Shown here: in pieces, positions 1 to 6,515 of the stretch | How the letters are laid out: the number at the start of each line of letters is the position of its first letter | How positions within the stretch are numbered: the stretch's first letter is position 1 | DNA from: Cytophagales bacterium | Lineage (GTDB): Bacteria; Bacteroidota; Bacteroidia; Cytophagales; Cyclobacteriaceae | DNA: 7,615 bases | Assembly: GCA_024643485.1 (NCBI GenBank) | Contig: JAHEMU010000121.1 | Location: 1-7,615 of the forward strand | Direction of reading: 5' to 3' | Made by a program: the position numbers and the translations under genes | Notes under the pieces: model-generated | The model's database searches: none | What the model was told of the DNA's origin: nothing | What the model saw: the letters and a program-made list of their open reading frames with translations, nothing else

Positions 1-324
1 ACCTACAAAAACCACATCATTAAGCACCGTAGATCCGGATTCTAGCTGAACATTGATTGTAGTTTGTCCACCAACGGAAACTTCTTTTGTATCATATCCA
101 ACAAAAGAAATGACTAAAACATCAGCTGAGGAAGCTGAAATAGTAAATGCGCCATTGACATCGGTTACCACTCCAGTGGAGGTGCCTTTCAGTGTAACAT
201 TTGCTCCAATTACAGCTTCGCCATTTGACGCATCTGTTACTTTCCCATTAACTTGTGATTTCTGTGCAAATAGAGACACGGAAAAAACAAAACAAATGAA
301 AAAACTAAGTAAATTTTTAAGCAT
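1..324 (-). CDS. SusC/RagA-like TonB-dependent outer-membrane receptor, N-terminal fragment
   Basis: The reading frame starts at an ATG (324-322) and stays open for 108 codons to the window edge, so only the N-terminus is present. Residues 1-21 form a signal peptide: MLKNLL, a Phe-rich hydrophobic core, then SLFAQ, with likely cleavage before the Gln. Residues about 25-95 match the carboxypeptidase-regulatory-like (CarboxypepD_reg-like) beta-sandwich that precedes the plug in Bacteroidota receptors. Key pieces are VNGKVTD, GANVTLKGT, GVVTDVNGAF and ISFVGYDT. The segment LNDVVFVG at the edge sits where SusC proteins carry the conserved L-x-E-V-V-V-x-G box before the plug. In this family the protein forms a TonB-powered outer-membrane channel, usually paired with a SusD-like lipoprotein encoded downstream, here outside the window. 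The substrate cannot be told. A CarboxypepD_reg-like domain also occurs in other outer-membrane or secreted proteins, so SusC is the best call rather than the only one. Confidence 0.82.
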   Translation of the reverse strand, partial: MLKNLLSFFICFVFSVSLFAQKSQVNGKVTDASNGEAVIGANVTLKGTSTGVVTDVNGAFTISASSADVLVISFVGYDTKEVSVGGQTTINVQLESGSTVLNDVVFVG

Positions 325-408
325 AGTGTTTAGTTTTTAGTTTTTAAATTATACCAAAATATGAAATAGTAATCACATTATATAATTCTTTCGGAATAAT
401 AATTTTTC

Positions 409-442
409 AAAAAAAAAGAGGAAAATTTGACTTTTCCTCTTT
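409..442 (-). terminator. Intrinsic terminator of the DEAD-box helicase gene
   Basis: Positions 415-425 and 432-442 are a perfect 11-bp inverted repeat (AAAGAGGAAAA against TTTTCCTCTTT) with a 6-nt loop. Read on the minus strand, the hairpin is followed by an uninterrupted run of nine U residues (417-409, overlapping the end of the stem). It begins 20 bp past the helicase stop codon and lies upstream of the SusC-like gene on the same strand, so it should insulate that gene from readthrough. The other strand has only a short T-run, so activity for plus-strand transcripts is doubtful. Confidence 0.88.
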
Positions 443-461
443 AAATTCTTTAAAATATGTC

Positions 462-2231
462 TTAATAACGTCTTCTACCTCTATTTCTACGAGGTTCCGA
501 TTGTTTAGGACCCCCTTGACGAGGTCTGTCGCGACGAGGAGTTCCATATCCACCTCCATCATTCGATTTTGGTTTCCCTCCTGAACGCCTAGGTCCTTCG
601 TCATCTAGGTTCACTCTTACCTTACGGCCTTCTAAATCAATCCCATTAAATTTAGCTGCAAAACCATTATCCGCGTCGACATTTAAATCGAAGAACGTAC
701 AATTTTTTTGGATAGATAAATCGCCAAAGCTATTACGATCTACATCTGAAATATCAGCTAAAAAGTGAAGAAGATCGGCTTTAGTAACGCCATCAATCGT
801 ACCTACGTTTATAAAATAGCGATTAAATCCACCTCTTCCTCTACCTGACGAACGGTCTCCCCTATCACTTCTACTTCCTCTATCACCCCTATCTGAACCA
901 CCTCGAGTTTCATTTAAGTCGTTATCTTCATTACCCTGAATCATTAAATGATCTAATTGAGTGGTAATCAACCTTTTAAGGATATCTTCCTTGGATAAAT
1001 CAGCAAAGTATGAACTTACCGCTTCCATTAATTTATCCGCATTTTCATCAACCTTAGTATTGATGATTAAATTTGCCCAGTGAGAAAGACGGCTTGACTT
1101 TAATTGATCAATCGCTGGCACTTCAACCAGTTCAAATTTAATTTTAAGTCGTTTTTCAAGTTCGTTAATTCTTCTATTTTCTCTAGAATTAATAAACGCC
1201 ATTGAAATACCTTTTTTACCAGCTCTACCGGTTCTTCCACTACGGTGGGTATAATTTTCCAATTGATCTGGAAGGGTATGATGGATCACGTGAGTTAGAT
1301 CATTCACATCTATACCTCTAGCTGCCACATCAGTCGCAATCAATAACTGCATAGAGCGGGTTTTAAACCGTTTCATAACAGAATCTCTTTGCGATTGAGT
1401 TAAATCACCGTGAAGTGCTTCCACTCCATATCCCATATTACCTAAATCATCGGCAATTTCCTGAGTTTCTCTTTTAGTTCTACAAAACAAAATGCCTCTC
1501 ATTCCTGGTTGTATATCCAGAAACCTTCTTAAAGCGGGTATTTTGTTTGAAGTTTTAGTTACGATGTATTGATGAGAAATATCTACGTTACTTTTCACCT
1601 CTGAATTCACAGAAACCTCTAATGGGTTTTCCATGTACTTTTTGATGATTTTTCGAATTTCCGAAGGCATTGTTGCCGAAAATAACCAAGTTACTCGTTC
1701 TTCAGGAGTATATTCAAGAATGGTATCAATCTCTTCTTTGAATCCCATATTGAGCATTTCATCCGCTTCATCAAGAATGACATACCGTACTTGATCTAAT
1801 TTAAGAGCTTTTCTTTTTAATAAATCAATTAAACGACCTGGCGTTGCTACCACTATTTGTGTTGGACGCTTAAGGGCTTTTATTTGCCCCACGATGTTCG
1901 CACCACCGTAAACAACTTCAACATTTATCCGTCTGTTATTACGGCAAAAATCTACCAATTGTTTTGCTGTTTGTTGCCCTAATTCACGTGTAGGGGACAT
2001 AATTATAGCCTGTGTCGCGTCACTATCTTGATCAATTAAATCAAGTAATGGCAGCCCAAATGCTGCTGTTTTACCAGTTCCTGTTTGCGCAAGCCCAATA
2101 AAATTTATAGGATCCTTAGTCAACAAGAGCGGAATAGCTTCTTGTTGTATTTCTGTTGGGTTTTCAAAACCCATTTCACCCAAAACTTCTACTAATTTTT
2201 TAGAAAGTCCTAGTTTTTCAAAATTATTCAA
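462..2231 (-). CDS. DEAD-box ATP-dependent RNA helicase with C-terminal RRM-like (DbpA-type) domain
   Basis: This is a cytoplasmic ATP-dependent RNA-unwinding enzyme of the DeaD/CshA/DbpA type, with roles in the family in ribosome assembly, RNA decay and cold growth. All core motifs are intact in the 589-residue product: Q motif (F4, GFENPTEIQ 21-29), Walker A AQTGTGKT (48-55), PTREL (80-84), TPGR (130-133), DEAD (154-157), SAT (185-187), ATDVAARGID (299-308) and HRSGRTGRAG (329-338). After a helical linker comes an Arg/Gly/Asp/Ser-rich stretch (about 443-468). An RRM-like DbpA-type RNA-binding domain (about 470-545; RYFINVGTIDG, GRKVRV) and a basic Arg/Gly/Pro tail to the end follow. The start is the TTG at 2231-2229. 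An in-frame stop lies four codons upstream (2243-2241), no ATG lies between, and the first internal ATG (codon 20) would remove F4 and the start of the Q-motif region. The gene appears monocistronic, with its own promoter box and terminator. Assignment to deaD, cshA or dbpA is left open. Confidence 0.95.
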   Translation of the reverse strand: MNNFEKLGLSKKLVEVLGEMGFENPTEIQQEAIPLLLTKDPINFIGLAQTGTGKTAAFGLPLLDLIDQDSDATQAIIMSPTRELGQQTAKQLVDFCRNNRRINVEVVYGGANIVGQIKALKRPTQIVVATPGRLIDLLKRKALKLDQVRYVILDEADEMLNMGFKEEIDTILEYTPEERVTWLFSATMPSEIRKIIKKYMENPLEVSVNSEVKSNVDISHQYIVTKTSNKIPALRRFLDIQPGMRGILFCRTKRETQEIADDLGNMGYGVEALHGDLTQSQRDSVMKRFKTRSMQLLIATDVAARGIDVNDLTHVIHHTLPDQLENYTHRSGRTGRAGKKGISMAFINSRENRRINELEKRLKIKFELVEVPAIDQLKSSRLSHWANLIINTKVDENADKLMEAVSSYFADLSKEDILKRLITTQLDHLMIQGNEDNDLNETRGGSDRGDRGSRSDRGDRSSGRGRGGFNRYFINVGTIDGVTKADLLHFLADISDVDRNSFGDLSIQKNCTFFDLNVDADNGFAAKFNGIDLEGRKVRVNLDDEGPRRSGGKPKSNDGGGYGTPRRDRPRQGGPKQSEPRRNRGRRRY

Positions 2232-2255
2232 AATGCAATATTATTAAATGAACTG

Positions 2256-2263
2256 CAAAGGTA
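2256..2263 (-). promoter_or_regulatory. Bacteroidota -7 promoter box for the DEAD-box helicase
   Basis: Read on the minus strand, the sequence is TACCTTTG, an exact match to the Bacteroidota housekeeping-sigma -7 consensus TAnnTTTG. It ends 24 nt before the TTG start codon, so transcription would begin about 17-20 nt upstream of that codon. No clear -33 TTG/TTTG element is visible at the usual distance, which lowers confidence. The short leader has no Shine-Dalgarno sequence. Confidence 0.5.
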
Positions 2264-2460
2264 GTGAGATTAATTGAGGAATTGTATATGCTGTAATGTT
2301 TATAGGGATAAAAAGCAATTATTTAATGGTTAAATTTCATTTAATTCGGTTTTGATGTGAATTGAAATTATAATCTAAAAAGGACTTCAGATAGGTTTTC
2401 ATTATTTAATTTCAACTAATTACTTCTCCATATTTTTTGAAGGAGTTACTTTTACGTACC

Positions 2461-3627
2461 ATGGAAAGAGATATTAAAAAAAATATAGTTGATTGTTTTA
2501 TTCAAAAATTTAACAAAAAACCAATAATCATTGCCTCCCCGGCTCGTATCAATATTATTGGAGAACATACCGATTATAACGAGGGTTTTGTACTACCTGC
2601 TGCAATAAATTACTATATCTACTTCGCCTTTACAATTTCTGAAAATAATTATTCATCCATATATGCGCTTGATATAAATGAAGAATTAAGGATTGATTTT
2701 AAACAGCCAATTAAACCTTCTTCTGATATGTGGGCAAATTATATCACCGGCACAGTTCATCGATTAAAAGAACTTACTGGGTATGTTGAGAATTTCAATT
2801 TAGTTTTTGGTGGCAACATACCTAATGGAGCAGGAATTTCTTCCTCAGCTGCTTTAGAAGGTGGAATTTCGTTTGGATTGAACCACTTGTTTAATCTTAA
2901 ATTGGATCTATTGACATTAGCACAAGCTGGACAGTGGGCCGAACATCATTTTGTTGGAGTAAAATGTGGCTTAATGGATCAATTTGCTAATTTATTTGGA
3001 AAAACAAACCAAGTAATAAAATTAGACTGTCGTGATTTTAGTTACGAATATGCTCCTGCTAATTTCGGTAAATATCAATTACTACTTATAGATACAAAGG
3101 TGAAACATTCATTGGGCGATAGCGCATACAACAAACGAAGAGAAGCCTGTGAATCTGGGGTTTCTATACTAAATGAAGAATTAAATACTGAATTTAAATC
3201 GCTTAGAGAAATTAGCTTAAATCAACTTTCTACGGTAAAGCATCGCATGAGCAATGAAATTTTCCAACGATGTTCCTATGTCATTGAGGAGATAGAACGA
3301 TTAGAAAACGCGATTATTGCCTTAAAAAGGAAGGATTTTATTGGCTTAGGGGAATTAATGTTTCAAACGCACCTTGGTTTGAGTGAAAAATACGAAGTGA
3401 GCTGCGAAGAACTTGATTATTTAGTAAACTTAGCAAGGGAAAACCCTTCAATTATTGGAAGTAGAATGATGGGAGGTGGATTTGGCGGATGCACTATAAA
3501 TTTAATTTCTGAAGAAATGTTAGACGAAATTAAAAGTGAATTTGGATCCAATTATTTAGGCAAATTTGGATATAAACCTGCTTTTTATGAAGTTGAAATA
3601 GTTAATGGCACAAACCTTATCTCCTAA
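2461..3627 (+). CDS. galK: Galactokinase
   Basis: The enzyme phosphorylates alpha-D-galactose to galactose 1-phosphate with ATP, the first committed step of the Leloir pathway, in the cytoplasm. The 388-residue product has the usual length and all GHMP-kinase landmarks. These are the galactokinase signature around residues 28-42 (ARINIIGEHTDYNEG), the phosphate-binding loop PNGAGISSSAALE (121-133), the GVKCGLMDQ segment (166-174) and the C-terminal GSRMMGGGFGGCT motif (333-345). By analogy with characterised galactokinases, R29 and D173 are the active-site Arg/Asp pair. The signature has Ala28 where Gly is usual, a mild change. The ATG at 2461 is chosen over an in-frame TTG at 2437, which would add eight residues (MKELLLRT) not expected in the family. 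The AGGAG at 2441-2445 is 15 nt from the ATG, too far for a typical ribosome binding site. galT, galE, mutarotase and sugar transporter genes are absent from the window. It is the only plus-strand gene. Confidence 0.95.
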   Translation: MERDIKKNIVDCFIQKFNKKPIIIASPARINIIGEHTDYNEGFVLPAAINYYIYFAFTISENNYSSIYALDINEELRIDFKQPIKPSSDMWANYITGTVHRLKELTGYVENFNLVFGGNIPNGAGISSSAALEGGISFGLNHLFNLKLDLLTLAQAGQWAEHHFVGVKCGLMDQFANLFGKTNQVIKLDCRDFSYEYAPANFGKYQLLLIDTKVKHSLGDSAYNKRREACESGVSILNEELNTEFKSLREISLNQLSTVKHRMSNEIFQRCSYVIEEIERLENAIIALKRKDFIGLGELMFQTHLGLSEKYEVSCEELDYLVNLARENPSIIGSRMMGGGFGGCTINLISEEMLDEIKSEFGSNYLGKFGYKPAFYEVEIVNGTNLIS

Positions 3628-4550
3628 ATATTCTTCACAGAATCAATCTTATCAACAAAGACTTCTGTAACTCCATGAGTACTGGCATCGAACATTGGAT
3701 TAAAATCCGAATCAAATAGTACTTCATCAAACTTATAGTCATAAACTTGATGGACATATTGATTGAATGTTTCATCATACCCTTTTAATATGACTAAAAA
3801 TTCGGCTTTTTCTGTGGCTAAATCGGAAGTTTTTTTCCCATAAATAGGGCTTTTTTCATCAATTGGGTGCACAATCGTCCACGGAACTGCAAATAAACTT
3901 ATGGAACTTATCTCTAAATTTAAGGTAGAATACCTTCGTTTCACCTCGCTTTTATCCATCTCCAAATAGGAATAAATAAACCTTGCCTCCATGTCTATTA
4001 AATGGTTTTTTCTCAAATTCATGATGCGAAATTTCAAACCTGTAATTCCTCTATACGGACTCACCACTGCATTTTCACTAAAGCGTATTCTTGCTTTAGC
4101 TTTTGAAAATCTTCCGTAAAAAATACCTGTGGCAAAGGCAAAAACAATCAAACCAACCATGGCTTCAAATGCTGCTATAAAACTTGCTGTTGCGGTAACT
4201 GGACTAATTACTCCATATCCTACAGTAGTCATAGTTTGGGCTGAAAAGAAAAAGCAGTGTAAAAATGCATCCAGATTAGTCGTTCCTTGAAATGCGGATA
4301 AACTATCAACTCCTATCCAATAATATATTGACGCAAAGCCTGCATTTACCACGAGGTATGAAATGGTAATTAAAATGCCAAATTTTGTCCAACCGAGATT
4401 AATCAAATAATAAAACAAAGAGAAATCACGTAACCGCAGCCCTCGCTTCTTAACATTAAAAGTACCGTCTTTATTTACTAATCTTTCAACATCAAACTCT
4501 TTGGTGCCAAAACCAATATCAGATCCATTGGTAGAAAATTTAATAGCCAT
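3624..4550 (-). CDS. KirBac-like inward-rectifier potassium channel
   Basis: This is an inner-membrane potassium channel subunit, expected to be tetrameric with two membrane helices per subunit. In the 308-residue product, an amphipathic slide-helix region (about 40-54, RDFSLFYYLINLGW) leads into TM1 (about 56-79). A pore helix and the potassium selectivity filter TVGYG (109-113, within TMTTVGYG) follow, then TM2 (about 121-146, rich in Ala/Phe/Val). The rest (about 150-305) is the beta-rich cytoplasmic domain of the inward-rectifier family, with recognisable stretches such as ARIRFSENAVVSPY, GLKFRIMNLR and LFAVPWTIVHPIDEKSP. Length and domain order match bacterial Kir channels. The ATG at 4550-4548 follows the ctlX-like stop codon by 35 bp with no terminator between, so it probably ends an operon with the two upstream hydrolase genes. 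Its stop codon overlaps the convergent galK stop by 4 bp. Ion selectivity is inferred from the filter; gating ligands cannot be read from the sequence. Confidence 0.92.
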   Translation of the reverse strand: MAIKFSTNGSDIGFGTKEFDVERLVNKDGTFNVKKRGLRLRDFSLFYYLINLGWTKFGILITISYLVVNAGFASIYYWIGVDSLSAFQGTTNLDAFLHCFFFSAQTMTTVGYGVISPVTATASFIAAFEAMVGLIVFAFATGIFYGRFSKAKARIRFSENAVVSPYRGITGLKFRIMNLRKNHLIDMEARFIYSYLEMDKSEVKRRYSTLNLEISSISLFAVPWTIVHPIDEKSPIYGKKTSDLATEKAEFLVILKGYDETFNQYVHQVYDYKFDEVLFDSDFNPMFDASTHGVTEVFVDKIDSVKNI

Positions 4551-4585
4551 ATGTTCTGAAAGATAGAGAAAAAACTTCCTTTATT

Positions 4586-5524
4586 TTACTTTTTAGGGGG
4601 TAAAAAGACTTCTGCCATCATACATCGGGCACTTCCACCTCCTAAGGTTTCAATGGTAGGTATTGCGGAATGCAGTAATTTTCCGTGTTTTTCCAAAGCG
4701 GTAATTTGTTCTTTCGTAAGGGAAAGAAAAGCAGACTCAGACATCACAACTAACCGTTTTCCGTTTTTGGTTGCCACCTGCAGCATATTCCCTGCGAATT
4801 GATCTCTTTGATCTTCTGTTATGGCAATGATTTCTTTACCGGTTTCTTTAATTTTTTCAAGCACGTAAGCTCGCTCATCCAGGTTGTCAATACACTCCTC
4901 ACAAATCACCACAAATTGCTCTCCTACACACATCATCACATTTGTATGGTAAATGGGCACTCGAATTCCTTCAAAGGTCTGATTTGCATAAAATGGAACG
5001 ATCTCAAATCCAGTTTGTTCTGTAAATTCAGCCAAAACATTTAAATCAGTCCGTTCAGAAACTGCAGCATAAGCCAATTTATTCGGTCGATCAAGAATTA
5101 AACTTCCGGTACCTTCCAAAAATTTATTATTTTCTTCCCAATGAGTGAATGAGTAGATTCCGTCCACCTCAAATTGTTCATGAAAATCAGCAATAATATC
5201 CTCTCTCCTTTCAATTCTTCTATTTTCCGCAAACATAGGGTATAGATAAATCATCCCATTTTCATGAAAAGAATTCCAGTTATTAGGGAAAATAGAATCC
5301 GGAGTAGATGTTTCAGGGTCATCATTATAAACAATAACGTTAACACCTTCGGCTTTGAGTTTTTCAACAAATGAATCAAATTCATCCAACGCACGATCTT
5401 GTGAGGTGGATGCTTTCATAATATCCTCACGTGGTTGAAATAGGTTATTCACCGCCGTTTGCTCATTTCGGTGAAAAGCCACAGGGCGAATCATCAAAAT
5501 AGTTTCGGTAATTTGCTTAGTCAT
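4586..5524 (-). CDS. ctlX: CtlX-type citrulline hydrolase (guanidine-modifying enzyme superfamily)
   Basis: The 312-residue protein resembles the CtlX family of the arginine deiminase/amidinotransferase superfamily, proposed to hydrolyse citrulline to ornithine, ammonia and CO2. Visible landmarks are ILMIRPVAF (9-17) at the start, TPDSIFPNNW (74-83) with D76, LEGTGSLILDR (136-146) with E137, the histidine motif IYHTNVMMCVG (191-201) with H193, and the C-terminal nucleophile motif GGGSARCMMAE (295-305) with C301. The Asp/Glu/His/Cys set expected for catalysis in this fold is therefore complete. No signal peptide is seen, so the protein should be cytoplasmic. The ATG (5524-5522) lies inside the end of the preceding hydrolase gene, overlapping it by 8 nt, which suggests translational coupling. 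The potassium channel gene follows after 35 bp. The family call rests on remembered motif patterns. Another amidino hydrolase substrate is possible, so the symbol is provisional. Confidence 0.78.
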   Translation of the reverse strand: MTKQITETILMIRPVAFHRNEQTAVNNLFQPREDIMKASTSQDRALDEFDSFVEKLKAEGVNVIVYNDDPETSTPDSIFPNNWNSFHENGMIYLYPMFAENRRIERREDIIADFHEQFEVDGIYSFTHWEENNKFLEGTGSLILDRPNKLAYAAVSERTDLNVLAEFTEQTGFEIVPFYANQTFEGIRVPIYHTNVMMCVGEQFVVICEECIDNLDERAYVLEKIKETGKEIIAITEDQRDQFAGNMLQVATKNGKRLVVMSESAFLSLTKEQITALEKHGKLLHSAIPTIETLGGGSARCMMAEVFLPPKK

Positions 5525-6440
5525 GTCGGTATAATGGTAAGGTAGAGCATCTCAATAATCCCTCTTGTTTCGCTATTTCAGCGTATGGTATCTCTTCAAC
5601 TATAAACCCTTTGCTTCTCATCCAATCGTTAAGACGAGTAAAATTGCGTTCGGAAACTACCACTTCTGGTGAAATGGAAAAAACATTGCTAAACATTTGA
5701 TACATTTCATCTGCAGAGATGTGAAACAAATTTTCCATTCCAAATATATTCACCAAATAATGGTAATCATCAACATCTAAAAATCCTTCTTTATGAATAA
5801 TGCCGTACTTTTTTCCAATGGGTTGAAAAACACAGTCCAAATGAAGGGCGTTTTCTCGTGGATTGCTGTTTGATTTTCTCAAATTGAATTCTTTCACTTT
5901 TTTATTTGGAAAGAAGGATTTGAAAAATGAAACTGCCTCCATGTTGGTTCGGGCGGTGATATAGGTTGGGTAATCTGAACCTTTGTAGGTACCAATAAAT
6001 AAATGTTCATTCCACGGCATCACATCTCCGCCTTCCATGTGTACGCTTTCAGGCACCGTAATTACATTGTCTTGTGGCAATTTATCTATGATATAATTAA
6101 TTGCTTGTAATTCTTCTGCCCTATTTGGCAATATATTGGACTTGAAAAAATACTCATCAACTACAAATCCAATGTCTCTTGCAAATATTTGATTGCAATC
6201 CTCTATTAAATCAGGTCGATAAACTTGTACACCGTGCTTTTCTAAAATATCCCTGAAAGTGGTTATTTCCAATACCATATCGGTCTCTACTGGATAGGTA
6301 TTATTCTTAATGTGTTCAATAGATTTTGGGTCGTAGGCTTCCTCTATGGACGGTGTTTCACCTGGACTTTTCGCCAAGCCTAAAACAACAGACTTCAAGG
6401 TAGAAGTTTCATTCGCAATATTCACTCTTATACGACTCAT
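5517..6440 (-). CDS. Arginine deiminase/amidinotransferase-family hydrolase (compact, about 300 aa)
   Basis: The 307-residue protein belongs to the guanidine-modifying enzyme superfamily, whose members hydrolyse or transfer amidino groups of arginine-like substrates through a Cys-His-acid centre. The motifs align well with arginine deiminase. NQIFARD (83-89) corresponds to the N-x-x-F-T-R-D motif. MEGGD (135-139) supplies the Glu and Asp, ARTN (163-166) resembles the Arg that grips the substrate carboxylate, and LHLDCVF (199-205) supplies H200 and D202. RCSTLPLYR (297-305) supplies the nucleophile C298. Canonical arginine deiminases are near 400 residues with an extra helical domain. That domain is missing here, so size favours a dimethylarginine-hydrolase-like or amidinotransferase-like relative. 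The likely substrate is arginine or a methylated or related guanidino compound; the exact one cannot be decided. The ATG is at 6440-6438, 75 bp from the HEAT gene stop. The stop overlaps the ctlX-like gene by 8 nt, pointing to consecutive steps in one pathway. Confidence 0.82.
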   Translation of the reverse strand: MSRIRVNIANETSTLKSVVLGLAKSPGETPSIEEAYDPKSIEHIKNNTYPVETDMVLEITTFRDILEKHGVQVYRPDLIEDCNQIFARDIGFVVDEYFFKSNILPNRAEELQAINYIIDKLPQDNVITVPESVHMEGGDVMPWNEHLFIGTYKGSDYPTYITARTNMEAVSFFKSFFPNKKVKEFNLRKSNSNPRENALHLDCVFQPIGKKYGIIHKEGFLDVDDYHYLVNIFGMENLFHISADEMYQMFSNVFSISPEVVVSERNFTRLNDWMRSKGFIVEEIPYAEIAKQEGLLRCSTLPLYRHD

Positions 6441-6515
6441 GATACAAAGTAAAGAAAAAGGAAATTTGAAAAATAGAAGGTGTTGAAAATTATTTAAGGC
6501 TTATTGGATAATTAA

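Noticed and set aside
53..340. Plus-strand 95-codon open frame
   Set aside because: It lies antisense to the SusC-like N-terminus, which has a clear signal peptide and domain pattern. The plus-strand product resembles no known protein pattern.
355..361. TATTTTG on the minus strand upstream of the SusC-like gene, considered as a -7 box
   Set aside because: It is one base short of the consensus, and no TTG/TTTG was found at the -33 distance. The region is simply AT-rich.
407..604. Minus-strand 65-codon frame at the helicase 3' end
   Set aside because: It overlaps the helicase C-terminus in another frame and runs through the terminator hairpin.
2392..2399. TAGGTTTT upstream of galK, considered as a -7 box
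   Set aside because: It matches seven of eight positions, but the nearest TTG is 27 nt upstream, too far for a -33 element.
2441..2445. AGGAG upstream of galK, considered as a ribosome binding site
   Set aside because: It is 15 nt from the ATG at 2461, beyond normal spacing. For the alternative TTG at 2437 it would lie inside the coding region.
4799..5044. Plus-strand 81-codon open frame inside the ctlX-like gene
   Set aside because: It is an antisense shadow of a well-supported enzyme gene, with no start context or recognisable domain.
6445..6451. TACTTTG on the minus strand just before the deiminase-like gene, considered as a -7 box
   Set aside because: It is one base short of TAnnTTTG and only 4 nt from the ATG, which would force a leaderless or truncated transcript. 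No -33 element is visible.
6481..6515. Weak AATTAT/ATAATT inverted repeat after the HEAT-repeat gene, considered as a terminator
   Set aside because: It has only six A/T pairs with a long loop and no U-run directly after it, so it is unlikely to terminate transcription.
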